From assembly GCF_008373755.1 (NCBI RefSeq), contig NZ_VUJV01000003.1:496001-560000 (forward strand): a stretch of DNA of 64,000 nucleotides, given 5' to 3'. Positions 1-9,219 of the stretch are shown one piece after another. A model generated the notes under the pieces. The model was not told the origin of the DNA and made no database searches. It saw nothing but the letters and a program-made list of their open reading frames with translations. Numbering within the stretch: the first letter of the stretch is position 1; each line of letters starts with the position of its first letter. This DNA comes from Nocardioides humilatus (GTDB lineage Bacteria > Actinomycetota > Actinomycetes > Propionibacteriales > Nocardioidaceae). Both the position numbers and the translations under genes were made by a program.

Positions 1-5
1 GGTGG

Positions 6-941
6 TCACGTCGTGACGGCACCGAGGTCGAGGGCGACGCCGGTCTCACGCTCCGACACCTCCCAGAGCTTCGTGACGGCGCTCCGCATGCCGAGGCGCC
101 GGAAGATCGGCTTGCGGACCGGGCGCCCGTTGTTGACGAACAGCGGTCCGTAGAACTGGCCGCCCTTGGCCGACGGGTCGGTCGCCGCCCGCAGCTGCGA
201 CAGCGCGCCGTCGTCGGCCGACATGCCCATGCCCGTGGAGAGGGAGTGGAAGAACCGGGCCCAGAACTCGCCATCAGACTCCTCGACGCTGACCGCCTGA
301 AGATCAGTGTTCGACAGACCGGGGTGCGCGATCAGGCTGGTCGTGGCCGCGCCAGCCTTCTCGAGCTCGCGTTGGAGGCCGAGGCCGAAGTGGAAGTTGG
401 CCAGCTTGGCCTGGCCATAGGCCTTCCAGGCCCCGTAGTTGCCCTCGAGGTGCGGGTTCTTCGGGTCGACCGCACGGCCCATGTGGTGCGCCGTACTGGT
501 CACCGTCACGATCCGCGAACCGGGCGTGCGCAGGAGCGCCGGCAGCAGCAGCGCGGTCAGCGTCCAGTGGCCGAGGTGGTCGACACCGAACTGCATCTCG
601 AAGCCGTCGACGGTCTTCACCTGCGGGATGCCCATCACCCCGGCGTTGTTGATCAGCAGGTCGAGCGAAGGGTGCGCGGCCAGGATCTGCGCGGCCGCCT
701 CCTTCACCGATGCCTGCGAAGAGAGGTCGAGCGCGACCAGCTCGAGCGACGCGTCCGGCACCGCCGCACGGATCTCGGCCACCGCAGAAGCGGCCTTCTC
801 CTGGTTGCGGACGGCCATCACGACATGGGCGCCCTTCGCGGCGAGGTCCCGGGCGGTCACCAGCCCGAGGCCGCCGTTCGCTCCGGTGACGACCGCGGTG
901 CGGCCCCGCTGGTCGGGGATGTCGGTTGCGTTCCAGCCCAT
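6..941 (-). CDS. SDR-family oxidoreductase
   Basis: A 311-residue short-chain dehydrogenase/reductase, probably NAD(P)H-dependent and cytosolic. The cofactor motif TGANGGLG is at residues 19-26, an NNAG motif follows near residue 100, and YGQAK supplies the Tyr and Lys catalytic pair. The length and the late Tyr-Lys resemble the retinol-dehydrogenase/WW-oxidoreductase-like branch used by many actinobacterial SDRs. I chose the ATG at 941 because GAGGAG sits just upstream. The longer start at 968 would lie inside a palindromic operator. The substrate cannot be told from sequence. Confidence 0.85.
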   Translation of the reverse strand: MGWNATDIPDQRGRTAVVTGANGGLGLVTARDLAAKGAHVVMAVRNQEKAASAVAEIRAAVPDASLELVALDLSSQASVKEAAAQILAAHPSLDLLINNAGVMGIPQVKTVDGFEMQFGVDHLGHWTLTALLLPALLRTPGSRIVTVTSTAHHMGRAVDPKNPHLEGNYGAWKAYGQAKLANFHFGLGLQRELEKAGAATTSLIAHPGLSNTDLQAVSVEESDGEFWARFFHSLSTGMGMSADDGALSQLRAATDPSAKGGQFYGPLFVNNGRPVRKPIFRRLGMRSAVTKLWEVSERETGVALDLGAVTT

Positions 942-952
942 GACGAACTCCT

Positions 953-972
953 CTGAATGAATGTTCATTCAG
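953..972. promoter_or_regulatory. Palindromic operator, TetR type
   Basis: A perfect inverted repeat with 9-bp arms, CTGAATGAA and TTCATTCAG, separated by TG. It lies 11 bases upstream of the chosen SDR start codon. Size and position fit a TetR-family operator controlling the SDR gene. No regulator gene is next to it inside the window, so a partner could lie left of position 1 or elsewhere. Confidence 0.7.
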
Positions 973-1087
973 GATGTCGATCGCGCGACGGTCTGGCAAG
1001 TCCTCCCGGGTGCGGGCTTGGCAAAATCTCTGCTCCGTAGGTCACATCCCGAGGACAAGCAACCACCCACTGTGCATAATTCAACCA

Positions 1088-1131
1088 ACGCCCGCAGGTG
1101 ACCCGAGACGCCTGCGGGCGTCTTATTTTTT
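1088..1131 (+). terminator. Intrinsic terminator with U-tract, no evident upstream gene
   Basis: An 11-bp perfect stem (ACGCCCGCAGG at 1088-1098 paired with CCTGCGGGCGT at 1111-1121), a 12-base loop and a T-rich tail TCTTATTTTTT on the plus strand. No plus-strand gene ends before it. It may end a short untranslated transcript from the 969-1087 gap. On the minus strand the same hairpin could serve the gene ending at 1155, but the T-tract there is poor. Confidence 0.7.
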
Positions 1132-1154
1132 CGCCCGGGCTCCTTGTCGGAGGC

Positions 1155-1868
1155 TCAGCCGGCAGCGGCGTCGAGCCCCGAGGCGAGCGACACGATCCGC
1201 GGCGTCGCCTGGTCGAACCCGTAGGGCCACAGCTCGTCGGCCCGCGGCAGACGCCGCACCGGGCGCAAGGTGATGGTGCGTCCGTAGGTCACGCGCAACA
1301 CGCGACGAGCACCCGCGGCGACGAGCCAGAGGTACGGCGCGCGCGTCGCCCACAGCTGGGTCGCGACCCGGTGGGCGTCGCACCCGAAGGAGGTGCGGTC
1401 GGTGCGCGGGTCACCCTCCTCGAAGGTCGGCACGAGCGCCTCGAGCTTGGCGAGCAGCAGCGACTCGGGGCGAGCGACGCCCAAGATGAGCACGTGCCCG
1501 TCCTCGCTCAGCGCCGCGAGGTCGATCTTGAGCTCGGACTCGGGCGTGGCGAAGCGGACGGCGCCCTCGGGATAGCCCCTGCGGAGCAGCTCGACGTAGC
1601 CGGCGAGCTGGGGCAGCGACTCCCACCGCGGCTCGGGCGGATCACCCGCCACGAGCCACGCGAGTGACTGCAGCCCGTCGCGGGTGCGCACCTTGCCCGC
1701 GGTAGCCAGCTCCAGCAGGCCGACGCCGAAGCCCTCCTCGACCGTGCGCGCGTCACTCTCCACCAGACGCACCGACCGGTCGCGGTCGCTGACCGGCACC
1801 AGCTCTTGTCCCATCAGCTCGGCGCACCCACGCAGCCGCGCAAGATAGGCCTCTCCCCAAGTCCCCAC
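1155..1868 (-). CDS. Hypothetical protein, 237 aa
   Basis: I do not recognise this family. The protein has no clear signal peptide or membrane segment and looks cytosolic. It starts with GTG, preceded by GGGAGG about 7 bases upstream. Residues near 105-160 contain two stretches that look like beta strands (HVLILGVARPE and YLWLVAAGARRVLRVTY), so an alpha/beta fold is possible. Codon use matches the neighbours and the reading frame is open throughout. It stands alone between the SDR and the Spo0M-like gene. Confidence 0.6.
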   Translation of the reverse strand: MGTWGEAYLARLRGCAELMGQELVPVSDRDRSVRLVESDARTVEEGFGVGLLELATAGKVRTRDGLQSLAWLVAGDPPEPRWESLPQLAGYVELLRRGYPEGAVRFATPESELKIDLAALSEDGHVLILGVARPESLLLAKLEALVPTFEEGDPRTDRTSFGCDAHRVATQLWATRAPYLWLVAAGARRVLRVTYGRTITLRPVRRLPRADELWPYGFDQATPRIVSLASGLDAAAG

Positions 1869-2023
1869 CCGTTAGCCTCCCAGCCCTCGGGCGTGACGCT
1901 ATCTGCTCGCAGGGTGCCTCCGCGCCCCCTGCGAGCGAGGTCGGAGCGGACGAGTTGGGGGCCTAGTCCGAAGGGACCACGCACAACGCCCGGAGGGCCC
2001 GGGACGGTCCCAATCCTGGCCGC

Positions 2024-2893
2024 TCAGCGCAGCCAGGCCTGGAGCACGGCGTCGATGATCGCCGCCGACCCTCCGCCCCCACCGCCGTCGGCAGACGCCT
2101 GTCCGGAGATGTCGGCACCGGCGAGCGCAGCCTGGAGCTGCTCCTTCACCGCCCTCGCCCACCCCGCGGGATCCGCGGCGAGCTCGATGTCGGTGACCTT
2201 CGCGAGCACGAAGGCCCCACGCCCGAGCTTGCGGGCGAGGACCAGCACGTCGGTCGTCGCCGTCTCCCGGCTCGTCGCCGTCGGTACGACGACCACGGCC
2301 GTCACCTTGACCTCGCTGTGCTCCAGCTCGGCCGGTGGTGAGCACTCGATGCGGTGGTCGAAGGTGCGCTTGCCCCTCCGCTTTCCTTTGCCGAAGTCGC
2401 TGCGTTCCCAGAGCTTGCCGCCGCGCACCTGACAGCCGAGGGCGGCGATGCCGTCGAGAAGGGCGTAGTGGACGGGCAACGGGGCGACCTCGAACCGCGC
2501 GTCGCCGTACAACGGGCCGATGGTGACCTTGGGCCCGGGCGAGGGCAGCACCCGCACCTCGCCGATCGCCGTCGGCGGCATCCAGACCGGCAGCTGGACC
2601 TCGAAGGGGATGCGCATCTCCTCCGGCACCAGCTCGACGTCGTGCAGCACCTCGTCCTGCAGGATCCGGGCCTCCCAACGCTCCTCGGTCGCCGGCGGCG
2701 CGTCCGAGGACGACCAGGTGCTCGGGTCGACCTGCCGCCGGCCGTCCATCGCGACCGTGGCGTAGGCGATGGTGATGCGCTGGCCGGCGCGCAGCCGGGT
2801 CGCGACCACCTCGCCGCGGAGCCGCTCGCCTGGCCGCGGCGGCTCGCCCACGACCTCGACGCGGAACTTCGGTTTGCGGGAGAAGAGCCCCAT
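2024..2893 (-). CDS. Arrestin-fold / Spo0M-like protein (tentative)
   Basis: A 289-residue cytosolic protein starting MGLFSRKPKF. The early phrase GERLRGEVV, beta-rich segments, and the mid-protein EMRIPFEVQLPVWMPPT resemble the arrestin-like sporulation-control protein Spo0M, in which an IPF-x-QLP stretch links two beta-sandwich lobes. The C-terminus has a Gly-rich linker and a short amphipathic helix, perhaps a docking peptide. I chose the ATG at 2893 because the upstream extension is Arg-rich, low in quality, and would run into the promoter of the divergent gene at 2983. The family call is an inference. Confidence 0.5.
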   Translation of the reverse strand: MGLFSRKPKFRVEVVGEPPRPGERLRGEVVATRLRAGQRITIAYATVAMDGRRQVDPSTWSSSDAPPATEERWEARILQDEVLHDVELVPEEMRIPFEVQLPVWMPPTAIGEVRVLPSPGPKVTIGPLYGDARFEVAPLPVHYALLDGIAALGCQVRGGKLWERSDFGKGKRRGKRTFDHRIECSPPAELEHSEVKVTAVVVVPTATSRETATTDVLVLARKLGRGAFVLAKVTDIELAADPAGWARAVKEQLQAALAGADISGQASADGGGGGGSAAIIDAVLQAWLR

Positions 2894-2982
2894 GCGCCGC
2901 AGAATACGGTTTCGCGCCCGTTGTCCACAGGGATGTGCGCGGCGGCTACGGACTGTCGGGCCCACCGGGCAGACTCGACGCC

Positions 2983-4293
2983 ATGACCAACGACCCCGAC
3001 CGGCGCGCGGTCTATGCCGCCGAGGAGCGGCTCGCCGCGTGGCTCGACTCGACCACGCCCGAGCAGCCCACGGTGACCGTCGACGGCCAGACCTACGAGC
3101 CGGGGCCCGACCTCCGGTTCACCGACCCCGAGTCAGCCGCGGCCTACGTCGAGACCGTGCTCGGACGGCTCCGGTCCCACGAGAAGGACTACGACGGCCG
3201 CGAGCAGGAGCACGTCAGCGTGCGTCCCCGTGCCGGCCGGCGGATGGCCGTCTACGAGCGCGAGACCCGCACGATCGCGCTGCCGCCCTTTGCAGTCGGG
3301 GGTCGCTGGGCTCTGCGGGCGACCGTCGTGCTGCACGAGCTCACCCACCACCTCTCGGGCGAGGGCGAGCACACGCCGGCCTTCCGGGCCACCTTCCTGC
3401 GCCTCCTCGAGGACGCCGGGCTGCCGGTGACCGCCCAGCTGCTCCAGCTCGCCTATGCGGCTGAGGGGCTCGAGCAGGTCGCCCACTCGGTCGACGACGG
3501 CACCCTCGCCAAGCTCGCGAAGCTGCTGCGCCAGGCCGAGCGCGCGAGCAACGAGCACGAACGTGCCGCGTTCCTCTCCAAGGCCCAAGCGCTGGCCACG
3601 CGACACTCTGTCGCCCTCGCGGTGGCGCGCGCCCACACCGCCAAGGAGGAGGGTCGCGAGCAGCCGGTCGCCGAGAACTACCGGATCGGCGACCGCGGCA
3701 AGAAGGGCCTGGCGCGCTACGTCCGACTGCTCCTCAACATCGCGCACGCCAACGACCTCCGCTGCACGATCAGCCACGACTCGACGGCGCTGACCCTGCA
3801 CGGGTTCCCCTCCGACATCGCCGTGACCAAGGCCATCTACGAGTCGCTCCTCGTCCAGATGGTCGCCGACTGCGAGCGCCACCTCCGCTCAGGTTCGCGC
3901 GACGAGCAAGAGGTCTGGGACGCGTCGAGGCGCCGCTGGGTGGTGCGGCCGGTCGCGACCATCACCGCGCGTCTCGCGTTCTACGAGGCCTACGCCTGGC
4001 GCATCGGGGAGCGCCTCGACGAGGCCCGCCAGGCCGCCCTCGCGGCGGCCGGTGCCGTCGCCGACCCGGCGACGCCGGAACGCTCCAACGAGACCGCCCT
4101 CGCCGTGCGCCAGAAGGAGGTCGACGTCCACGACTTCTTCGCCGAGGCGCTGCGCCGCAACAACATCCGCGGCACGTGGACCGCCGACCGACGGACGAAG
4201 GTCAACGAGGCCCCGCGCGCCGCAGCGGAAGGACTCCGCGCCGCCGACCGGGCGCGACTCAGCGACGAGAAGGCACTCGGCGAGGCCGGGTGA
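2983..4293 (+). CDS. DUF2786 / TIGR04338-like putative metallohydrolase
   Basis: A 436-residue actinobacterial protein. The N-terminal part holds HELTHH followed by GEGEHTPAFRATFL, a zincin-type HExxH motif with a downstream His, as in the putative metallohydrolase family TIGR04338. The middle, from LAKLAKLLRQAE through AQALATRHSVALA, matches the DUF2786 helix pair. The C-terminal third is helical and Ala-rich. The ATG at 2983 starts MTNDPDRRAVY and is preferred over an in-frame ATG at 2935 that has no support. Its 3' end overlaps the convergent gene below by 35 bases. The substrate is unknown. Confidence 0.7.
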   Translation: MTNDPDRRAVYAAEERLAAWLDSTTPEQPTVTVDGQTYEPGPDLRFTDPESAAAYVETVLGRLRSHEKDYDGREQEHVSVRPRAGRRMAVYERETRTIALPPFAVGGRWALRATVVLHELTHHLSGEGEHTPAFRATFLRLLEDAGLPVTAQLLQLAYAAEGLEQVAHSVDDGTLAKLAKLLRQAERASNEHERAAFLSKAQALATRHSVALAVARAHTAKEEGREQPVAENYRIGDRGKKGLARYVRLLLNIAHANDLRCTISHDSTALTLHGFPSDIAVTKAIYESLLVQMVADCERHLRSGSRDEQEVWDASRRRWVVRPVATITARLAFYEAYAWRIGERLDEARQAALAAAGAVADPATPERSNETALAVRQKEVDVHDFFAEALRRNNIRGTWTADRRTKVNEAPRAAAEGLRAADRARLSDEKALGEAG

Positions 4294-4690
4294 GCCCGCG
4301 CAACGTGCCCATCAGCACGTTGCCGAAGCTGAAGTGGTCATCCCACAGCGTGATCTTGCCGTCGACCACCTCGAAGGTCCCGCACACCCAGAAGTCGATC
4401 ACGATCGGACCGATCCGCAGGTAGTCCGTACGCTCGGTCAGCACCACGTCACCGTCGCCCACGATGTGGTGGAAGTCGGCGCTGAAGCCCATCCAGTCCC
4501 GGTCGAGACCCTTGAGCACCCGCGCCGCGAGCTTGCCCCGCACCGTCGGCAGCCCGGTGTTGCGCCAGACCCACCGGTCGTCGGTCAGCGTCAGCGCCTG
4601 GGTGACCGCCCGGTCCTCGAGTGCGGCGAAGAACGCCCGCACGATCGTGGCGGAGTCCGTGGTGATGTAGCTGGAAGGAGGCGCGCCCAT
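4259..4690 (-). CDS. Limonene-1,2-epoxide hydrolase-like protein (SnoaL fold)
   Basis: A 143-residue single-domain protein. The early segment ATIVRAFFAALEDRAV and the late pattern VLTERTD, FWVCGTFEVVDGKI and LWDDHF match the limonene-epoxide-hydrolase family, a cone-shaped alpha+beta barrel. The Asp, Arg and Asp residues expected for water activation in that family have plausible counterparts here. The true substrate may be any small epoxide or none. It is convergent with, and overlaps, the DUF2786 gene, and lies downstream of pafC on the same strand with a 19-base gap. Confidence 0.75.
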   Translation of the reverse strand: MGAPPSSYITTDSATIVRAFFAALEDRAVTQALTLTDDRWVWRNTGLPTVRGKLAARVLKGLDRDWMGFSADFHHIVGDGDVVLTERTDYLRIGPIVIDFWVCGTFEVVDGKITLWDDHFSFGNVLMGTLRGLTRPRRVPSRR

Positions 4691-4709
4691 GTCCCGACAA
4701 TAGCCCCGG

Positions 4710-5699
4710 CTAGCGAGTGCCGTGGTGGACCAACAGCTCTTCCGCCAGTACGGCGCCCGCGCTCGCCAGCTCGGCAGGCTCGGTCACGAACGCGCCGCTG
4801 CCCGCGGCGAGGAGGAGCATGCCGACCCGGTCGGCGAGGGGCGGGAGCAGCTCGAGCTCGAGGGCGACGTCATCCTCGTCGGCACTGAGGACGGTGACGG
4901 TCTCGGCGTACATGTCGGCGGCCCACCGCGACCCGTGCGGCAGCACGACCCGGACCGGCGTGGTCGCACGCTGGGCCTCCAGCATCGCGGGGAGGTCGGC
5001 GGGCAGCTCGAAGTCCTGCTCGAGGCTCTCGACCTCGCGGATCCCGGAGAGCAGGAAGGTGCGCAGCCGGCCGGCCGAGTCGGGCGGACCGGCGTCGACC
5101 TCCCAGCCGCGGCGGGTCTGCACGAGGCGGTAGGGGTGGATCACGCGCGGGGTGACGCCGTGCTGCCACGTGCGGGAATAGACGATGCGCACCGCGCGCC
5201 GCTGCCGCTGCGCCTCCTGGAGCGGGCGCAGCGGTTCGTGCCACGCCGGGCGCTCGGGATGCCCACCGGGCGCGCCGACCATCGTCTCGGTCAGGACGTC
5301 GATGGCCGCCGCCAGATCGGGGTCGGGCTCGACGTCGTGGAGGGCCACCGCGGCGGTGTGGACGAGGGCGAGCTCGGAGGCGTCGACGTACTCGACCCCG
5401 AGCTCCTCGGTCGGCCGGTCGTTGACCGCACGGACGACCTCGGCGTCGAGCGGGTCGACGTCGCCGTCACCGTCGGGGCCGAGGAACTCCAGCACCGGCG
5501 GCCGCCAGAGGCCGAGCATCCGGTCGGCCTCGAGCGGATCGGCGGTGTAGAAGGCGAGCAGGTCCTCGCGGAGCTCCCCCGCCGGCACGCCGATCTCGTC
5601 GGCGAGCGTTGCGAGGGGCACCCCGTTGGGGTGGGCGAGGAGCACTTCGAAGACGGCCGGCAGACGGCCGAAGCGGGCGGCGTAACGAGGCGTCGCCAT
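4710..5699 (-). CDS. pafC: WYL-domain transcriptional regulator PafC
   Basis: A 329-residue regulator. The N-terminal part (RFGRLPAVFEVLLAHPNGVPLATLADEIGV) is a winged-helix HTH. The central and C-terminal parts contain the WYL core, with VRIVYSRTW and IHPYRLVQTRRGWEVDA. In mycobacteria PafB and PafC act together as the main RecA/LexA-independent activator of the DNA-damage response. The gene starts 2 bases after the end of pafB, which supports a PafBC pair. Here it is not next to the proteasome accessory gene pafA inside the window. Confidence 0.85.
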   Translation of the reverse strand: MATPRYAARFGRLPAVFEVLLAHPNGVPLATLADEIGVPAGELREDLLAFYTADPLEADRMLGLWRPPVLEFLGPDGDGDVDPLDAEVVRAVNDRPTEELGVEYVDASELALVHTAAVALHDVEPDPDLAAAIDVLTETMVGAPGGHPERPAWHEPLRPLQEAQRQRRAVRIVYSRTWQHGVTPRVIHPYRLVQTRRGWEVDAGPPDSAGRLRTFLLSGIREVESLEQDFELPADLPAMLEAQRATTPVRVVLPHGSRWAADMYAETVTVLSADEDDVALELELLPPLADRVGMLLLAAGSGAFVTEPAELASAGAVLAEELLVHHGTR

Positions 5700-5701
5700 G
5701 G

Positions 5702-6661
5702 TCAGCGACCTCCCGAGAGCTCGCGGAGCTCGTCGACGAGCTCACGACGTACGTCGTCGGGACCGACCAGCACCACGCGCCGACCGAGCTCGTAGAGGCG
5801 GGCCCGCAGCGCGGCCCGGTGGGTGACGACGTAGCGCAGGGTGACCGCGTCACCATCGACCTCCACCGCCGCGGGCTCGCCGAGCCACCGCACCACGTCG
5901 GGCTGGTGGGCGGCGGTGGTGCGCAGGGTCACGTCGACCGGCGGGTCGATCTCCCAGCTCATCGGGTGCAGCTCGGGGTGGCGTGCGGCGGGCACCGGAC
6001 GCGCCGTCCGCGGTGCATCAGCGGCGACGTCGCTCATCCGGGCGACGACGAACGACTTCACCGGCTCGTCGGCTCCGACGAGGCCGTCGGTTCCGGCCTC
6101 CTGGCCGCGGAGGTACCAGGTGCCGTTCTGCGAGCGCACCGACTCGGGGTGCACGACCCGGGCGCTGCCCTTGTAGCTGAACCGCAGGACGCTGCCGAGC
6201 CGCACGGCCTGCAGCACGGTGGCGAGGAAGACGTCGTGGCCAGCGGTGGGGACGCCGGCCACGACGCCGGCTTCAGAGGGGGCTGCGCGTTCGCCCAGCC
6301 CGAGGCGGTCGATCAGGTCGTCACGGTCGGCGAGGAGCACGGCGCGCTGGAGGGCGCGCTGCTGCGGAGGGGTGAGCCGGACCCGGAGCCGGTTGTCGAC
6401 GGTGTGCATGCGGTAGCGGGAGGGCTCGCCCGGTCCAGCGACGTTGTCGATCTGCCAGCCCTGGTCGGTCAGCGAACGAATGTCACGCTTGAGCTGGTCC
6501 ATCGCGCGCTCACCGTCGAAGCCGGCGATCTCCGCGAGGCGCTCACCGGTCTCGCCGACGGAGCCGCGCTCACGCAGGGTCGCCGCAATCCGGACGAGCC
6601 GCTCCATCGGGGCACGCTGGTCGCGCCCCGGGATGCCCTGGGTCCCCTGGGTCGGCGGCAC
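5702..6661 (-). CDS. pafB: WYL-domain transcriptional regulator PafB
   Basis: A 319-residue partner of PafC. The HTH part is MERLVRIAATLRERGSV, and the WYL core includes LRFSYKGSARVVHPESV and GTWYLRGQE. The GTG at 6661 is preceded by GGGGGAGGGG about 4 to 8 bases away, which favours it over the internal ATG at 6607. PafBC senses DNA damage, probably through the WYL domains binding nucleic acid, and activates repair genes. The pair forms a two-gene unit. Confidence 0.85.
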   Translation of the reverse strand: MPPTQGTQGIPGRDQRAPMERLVRIAATLRERGSVGETGERLAEIAGFDGERAMDQLKRDIRSLTDQGWQIDNVAGPGEPSRYRMHTVDNRLRVRLTPPQQRALQRAVLLADRDDLIDRLGLGERAAPSEAGVVAGVPTAGHDVFLATVLQAVRLGSVLRFSYKGSARVVHPESVRSQNGTWYLRGQEAGTDGLVGADEPVKSFVVARMSDVAADAPRTARPVPAARHPELHPMSWEIDPPVDVTLRTTAAHQPDVVRWLGEPAAVEVDGDAVTLRYVVTHRAALRARLYELGRRVVLVGPDDVRRELVDELRELSGGR

Positions 6662-6745
6662 GATCCCCCTCCCCCGGTGGTCGACGTCGTTGCCGGACCC
6701 ATTCTGTCGGGTCCGCGGTCACGACGCGCGAGTTTCCACCGAGTG

Positions 6746-9166
6746 TCAGGACCCCGTCAGGACGATCGTGCTCACCAGCTGCTGCTGGACCTGCGCCGGC
6801 GTCCACGGGAACTGGACCCACTGCTCCTGCGAGTACAGCTGGGTCTGGTCGGTGGACCACGGGGACGCCGGGTCCTCGTACTGGCTGTAGGTCAGGATCG
6901 TCATCGGCAAGACGCTGCCGTCGGCCAGGTAGGACACCGCCTGGATGTGCGACGAGCCGTAGGTGATCGGCTTGTAGTGGTCGGTGTTGGTCGTGGCGCT
7001 GCGCGACGCGAGCGCGTTGGCGTTGCCCGCGAGATCACCCTCGCCGCCGCCGAGCGGGAAGGGCGCCGCGCCGCGGTCACCGGCGACCTGGAGCGTGCCC
7101 CAGGGTGCGTCGAACGCGACGCCGGCGTTGCGCACGGCATCGATCGCCGCCTGCATCGCGTCGACCACCTTCGGCCCGGTCTTCATGGTCCGCGGGGTGT
7201 TGAGCGGGTCGGCCGGCCTGAAGGGCACGGCCCAGAGGCCCGTTCCCTTCGGCGCTCGGGTCACGAACGCCTCGAAGAGGTGGGTGCCGACCGAGTCGAT
7301 GTCCGAGTGCCCGTCCCAGGCCTTCAGCACGGCGCAGGCCGCGGTCTCGCCGGTCTTCGCGCAGACCGTGTCGAGCTTCCCGCCGGCCCGCATGATCTCC
7401 GCGGCCCGAAGCCGGTTCTCGTACTCGTGGCCGCGCAGCGTCTCGGGGGTCTCCGGGCCGACCTTGAGCCGGTCGACGACGTACTGCTGCACCATCCGGG
7501 TGCGCATCGTGCGCTTGCACTTCTCGCAGCCGATGATGTCCGGGTAGCCCTCGAGGCGGAGCTTGTCGTTGGGCGTCCAGAAGGAGTCGTTGGCGTTCAT
7601 CACCCAGGTGCGGGTGACGACGTCGGGCAGGTGGCTGTCGCCGAAGATGCCCGGGCGCTGCGCCTCGGTGTCGGTGCCCCAGTTGCAGGTGCCGTCGGCG
7701 AGCGCTCCGTTGAGGCCGGGCAGACCGGCGACCGACTTGAGCACCAGGCCGACCGGGGTCAGGCACCGCTGCACCTTCCCGTTCGTCACGTGCGGCACGA
7801 CGCTGTGGTCGGCGTAGAGCACGTCACCGTTGCGGTCGGCGGCCGTCGTGTTGACCCACGGCATGCCGCCGCCGAGGTCTTGTCGCCGCAGCAGGTCGCG
7901 CACGTCGGTGGCCTCACCCATGTTGAGGAACGTGTCGATCGTGCGGAGGTGCTCGGCGTTGGCGTCACGAATCGCCCAGAAGCTCGTCGCCGTCCATCCC
8001 ATGAACTTCGACGGGGAGTCGGTCACGTAGCCCTGGGGCGTGCGGTAGAGGTCCTCCTGCACCGTCTCGATCGAGCCGTTCGGCCGCTTGACCTCGACGT
8101 CGACGAAGCGGTGCTCGGCCTGCTTCCGGATGCCGTTGGCCGACAGGTAGGTGCTGCCGGGGCCGGGCGTCGGGTACTCGTACGGCGTGAAGCGGTAGGC
8201 CGTCGACACCGTGTGGCTCCAGGCCACGTCCTTGTTCCAGCCGATGTTGACGACCGGCGAGCCGATCAGCGAGGCGCCGGCGACGTCGTACTCACCGGGG
8301 ATCGTCAGGTGCTGCTGGCTGAACTTGTAGCGACCCGCCCACGGGAAGTGCGGGTTGCCGAGGAGCAGGCCGCGCTGGGTCGAGCTGTCGTCGCCGCCGA
8401 TCGCGGTGGCGTTGGAACCGAAGTCGCTGTCCTGGCCGAGCTCGGCCAGCAGCGCATCCCGGTCGACCTTCTGCGCGTAGCTCCGTGCCTCGGTGTTGTT
8501 GGTCGGCAGGTCGGGCAGGGAGACCGGCAGGCCGGGGTCGTCGAGGGTGGCCGGGTCGGCGCCGACGATGTCGCTAACGAAGACGCCCGTGGAGGCCAGC
8601 AGGTTGGCCAGATAGACGCCGTACCAGAGGTCGGTGGTGGTCGCCGTCGGCGTGATCCACTCCGCGCCGGCACAGGCCGGGTCGGTGATCGTGTTGTCGG
8701 TGATCCACCGGTTGATGCCGGCGACGTAGCCCTCGACCATCTCCTTGGCCCGGGCCGACGGGCCGGCTGGCGAGGCGAGCAGGTCCTCGACCACGTGGCG
8801 GTTGCGGAGGTCGGTCACCAACGCGTCGACCTCGAGGTTGGACGCGCGCATCGAGACCCGGTCGTCGTAACGCGCATCAGGGCCGAGGTACTTCGACCGC
8901 TGGCCGCGCGCGGTCAGCAGCGTGTCGGCGAGGTTGCAGATCGAGGACGCGGCGACCGCGTAGCCGCTGCCGTAGCCGAGCGAGCCCCAGTCGTCAGCGG
9001 TGATGTGCGGGATCCCGTGCTCGGTGATCCGGACCGTCGCGTCGTACGCCGACGGGTCGGCCGCCGCCTGGGACGGACGTGGCGCCGGGCCCGCGTCGGC
9101 AGGCGCGGTCGTCGCCAGGAGCGGGACCACGAGGAGGGCAGCAACAGTCAGAGGCACACGTCCCAT
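6746..9166 (-). CDS. Secreted penicillin-acylase-family amidohydrolase
   Basis: An 806-residue N-terminal-nucleophile hydrolase of the penicillin acylase / aculeacin acylase / AHL acylase group. A Sec signal peptide ends near APADAG (about residue 26). The alpha-subunit region (YDATVRITEHGIPHI) is followed by a spacer and the autocleavage site GSNATAIGG, with the nucleophile at Ser251. The beta subunit continues with GNPHFPW and IGWNKDVAWSHTVS, both typical of the family. Likely substrates are acyl amides such as N-acyl homoserine lactones or lipopeptides; the sequence alone cannot choose. It stands alone upstream of pafB on the same strand, 84 bases away. Confidence 0.85.
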   Translation of the reverse strand: MGRVPLTVAALLVVPLLATTAPADAGPAPRPSQAAADPSAYDATVRITEHGIPHITADDWGSLGYGSGYAVAASSICNLADTLLTARGQRSKYLGPDARYDDRVSMRASNLEVDALVTDLRNRHVVEDLLASPAGPSARAKEMVEGYVAGINRWITDNTITDPACAGAEWITPTATTTDLWYGVYLANLLASTGVFVSDIVGADPATLDDPGLPVSLPDLPTNNTEARSYAQKVDRDALLAELGQDSDFGSNATAIGGDDSSTQRGLLLGNPHFPWAGRYKFSQQHLTIPGEYDVAGASLIGSPVVNIGWNKDVAWSHTVSTAYRFTPYEYPTPGPGSTYLSANGIRKQAEHRFVDVEVKRPNGSIETVQEDLYRTPQGYVTDSPSKFMGWTATSFWAIRDANAEHLRTIDTFLNMGEATDVRDLLRRQDLGGGMPWVNTTAADRNGDVLYADHSVVPHVTNGKVQRCLTPVGLVLKSVAGLPGLNGALADGTCNWGTDTEAQRPGIFGDSHLPDVVTRTWVMNANDSFWTPNDKLRLEGYPDIIGCEKCKRTMRTRMVQQYVVDRLKVGPETPETLRGHEYENRLRAAEIMRAGGKLDTVCAKTGETAACAVLKAWDGHSDIDSVGTHLFEAFVTRAPKGTGLWAVPFRPADPLNTPRTMKTGPKVVDAMQAAIDAVRNAGVAFDAPWGTLQVAGDRGAAPFPLGGGEGDLAGNANALASRSATTNTDHYKPITYGSSHIQAVSYLADGSVLPMTILTYSQYEDPASPWSTDQTQLYSQEQWVQFPWTPAQVQQQLVSTIVLTGS

Positions 9167-9219
9167 GGCTGGCTAACCGTGCCGGTGTGACGTGCGTTAC
9201 GCCTTGGAGGTCAAATGTC

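Noticed and set aside
5609-9190. A 1193-codon plus-strand open frame
   Set aside because: It runs antisense through pafB and the acylase, both of which have clear family motifs and correct starts. High GC keeps the antisense frame open, and the peptide is Arg, Gly and Val-rich without any domain.
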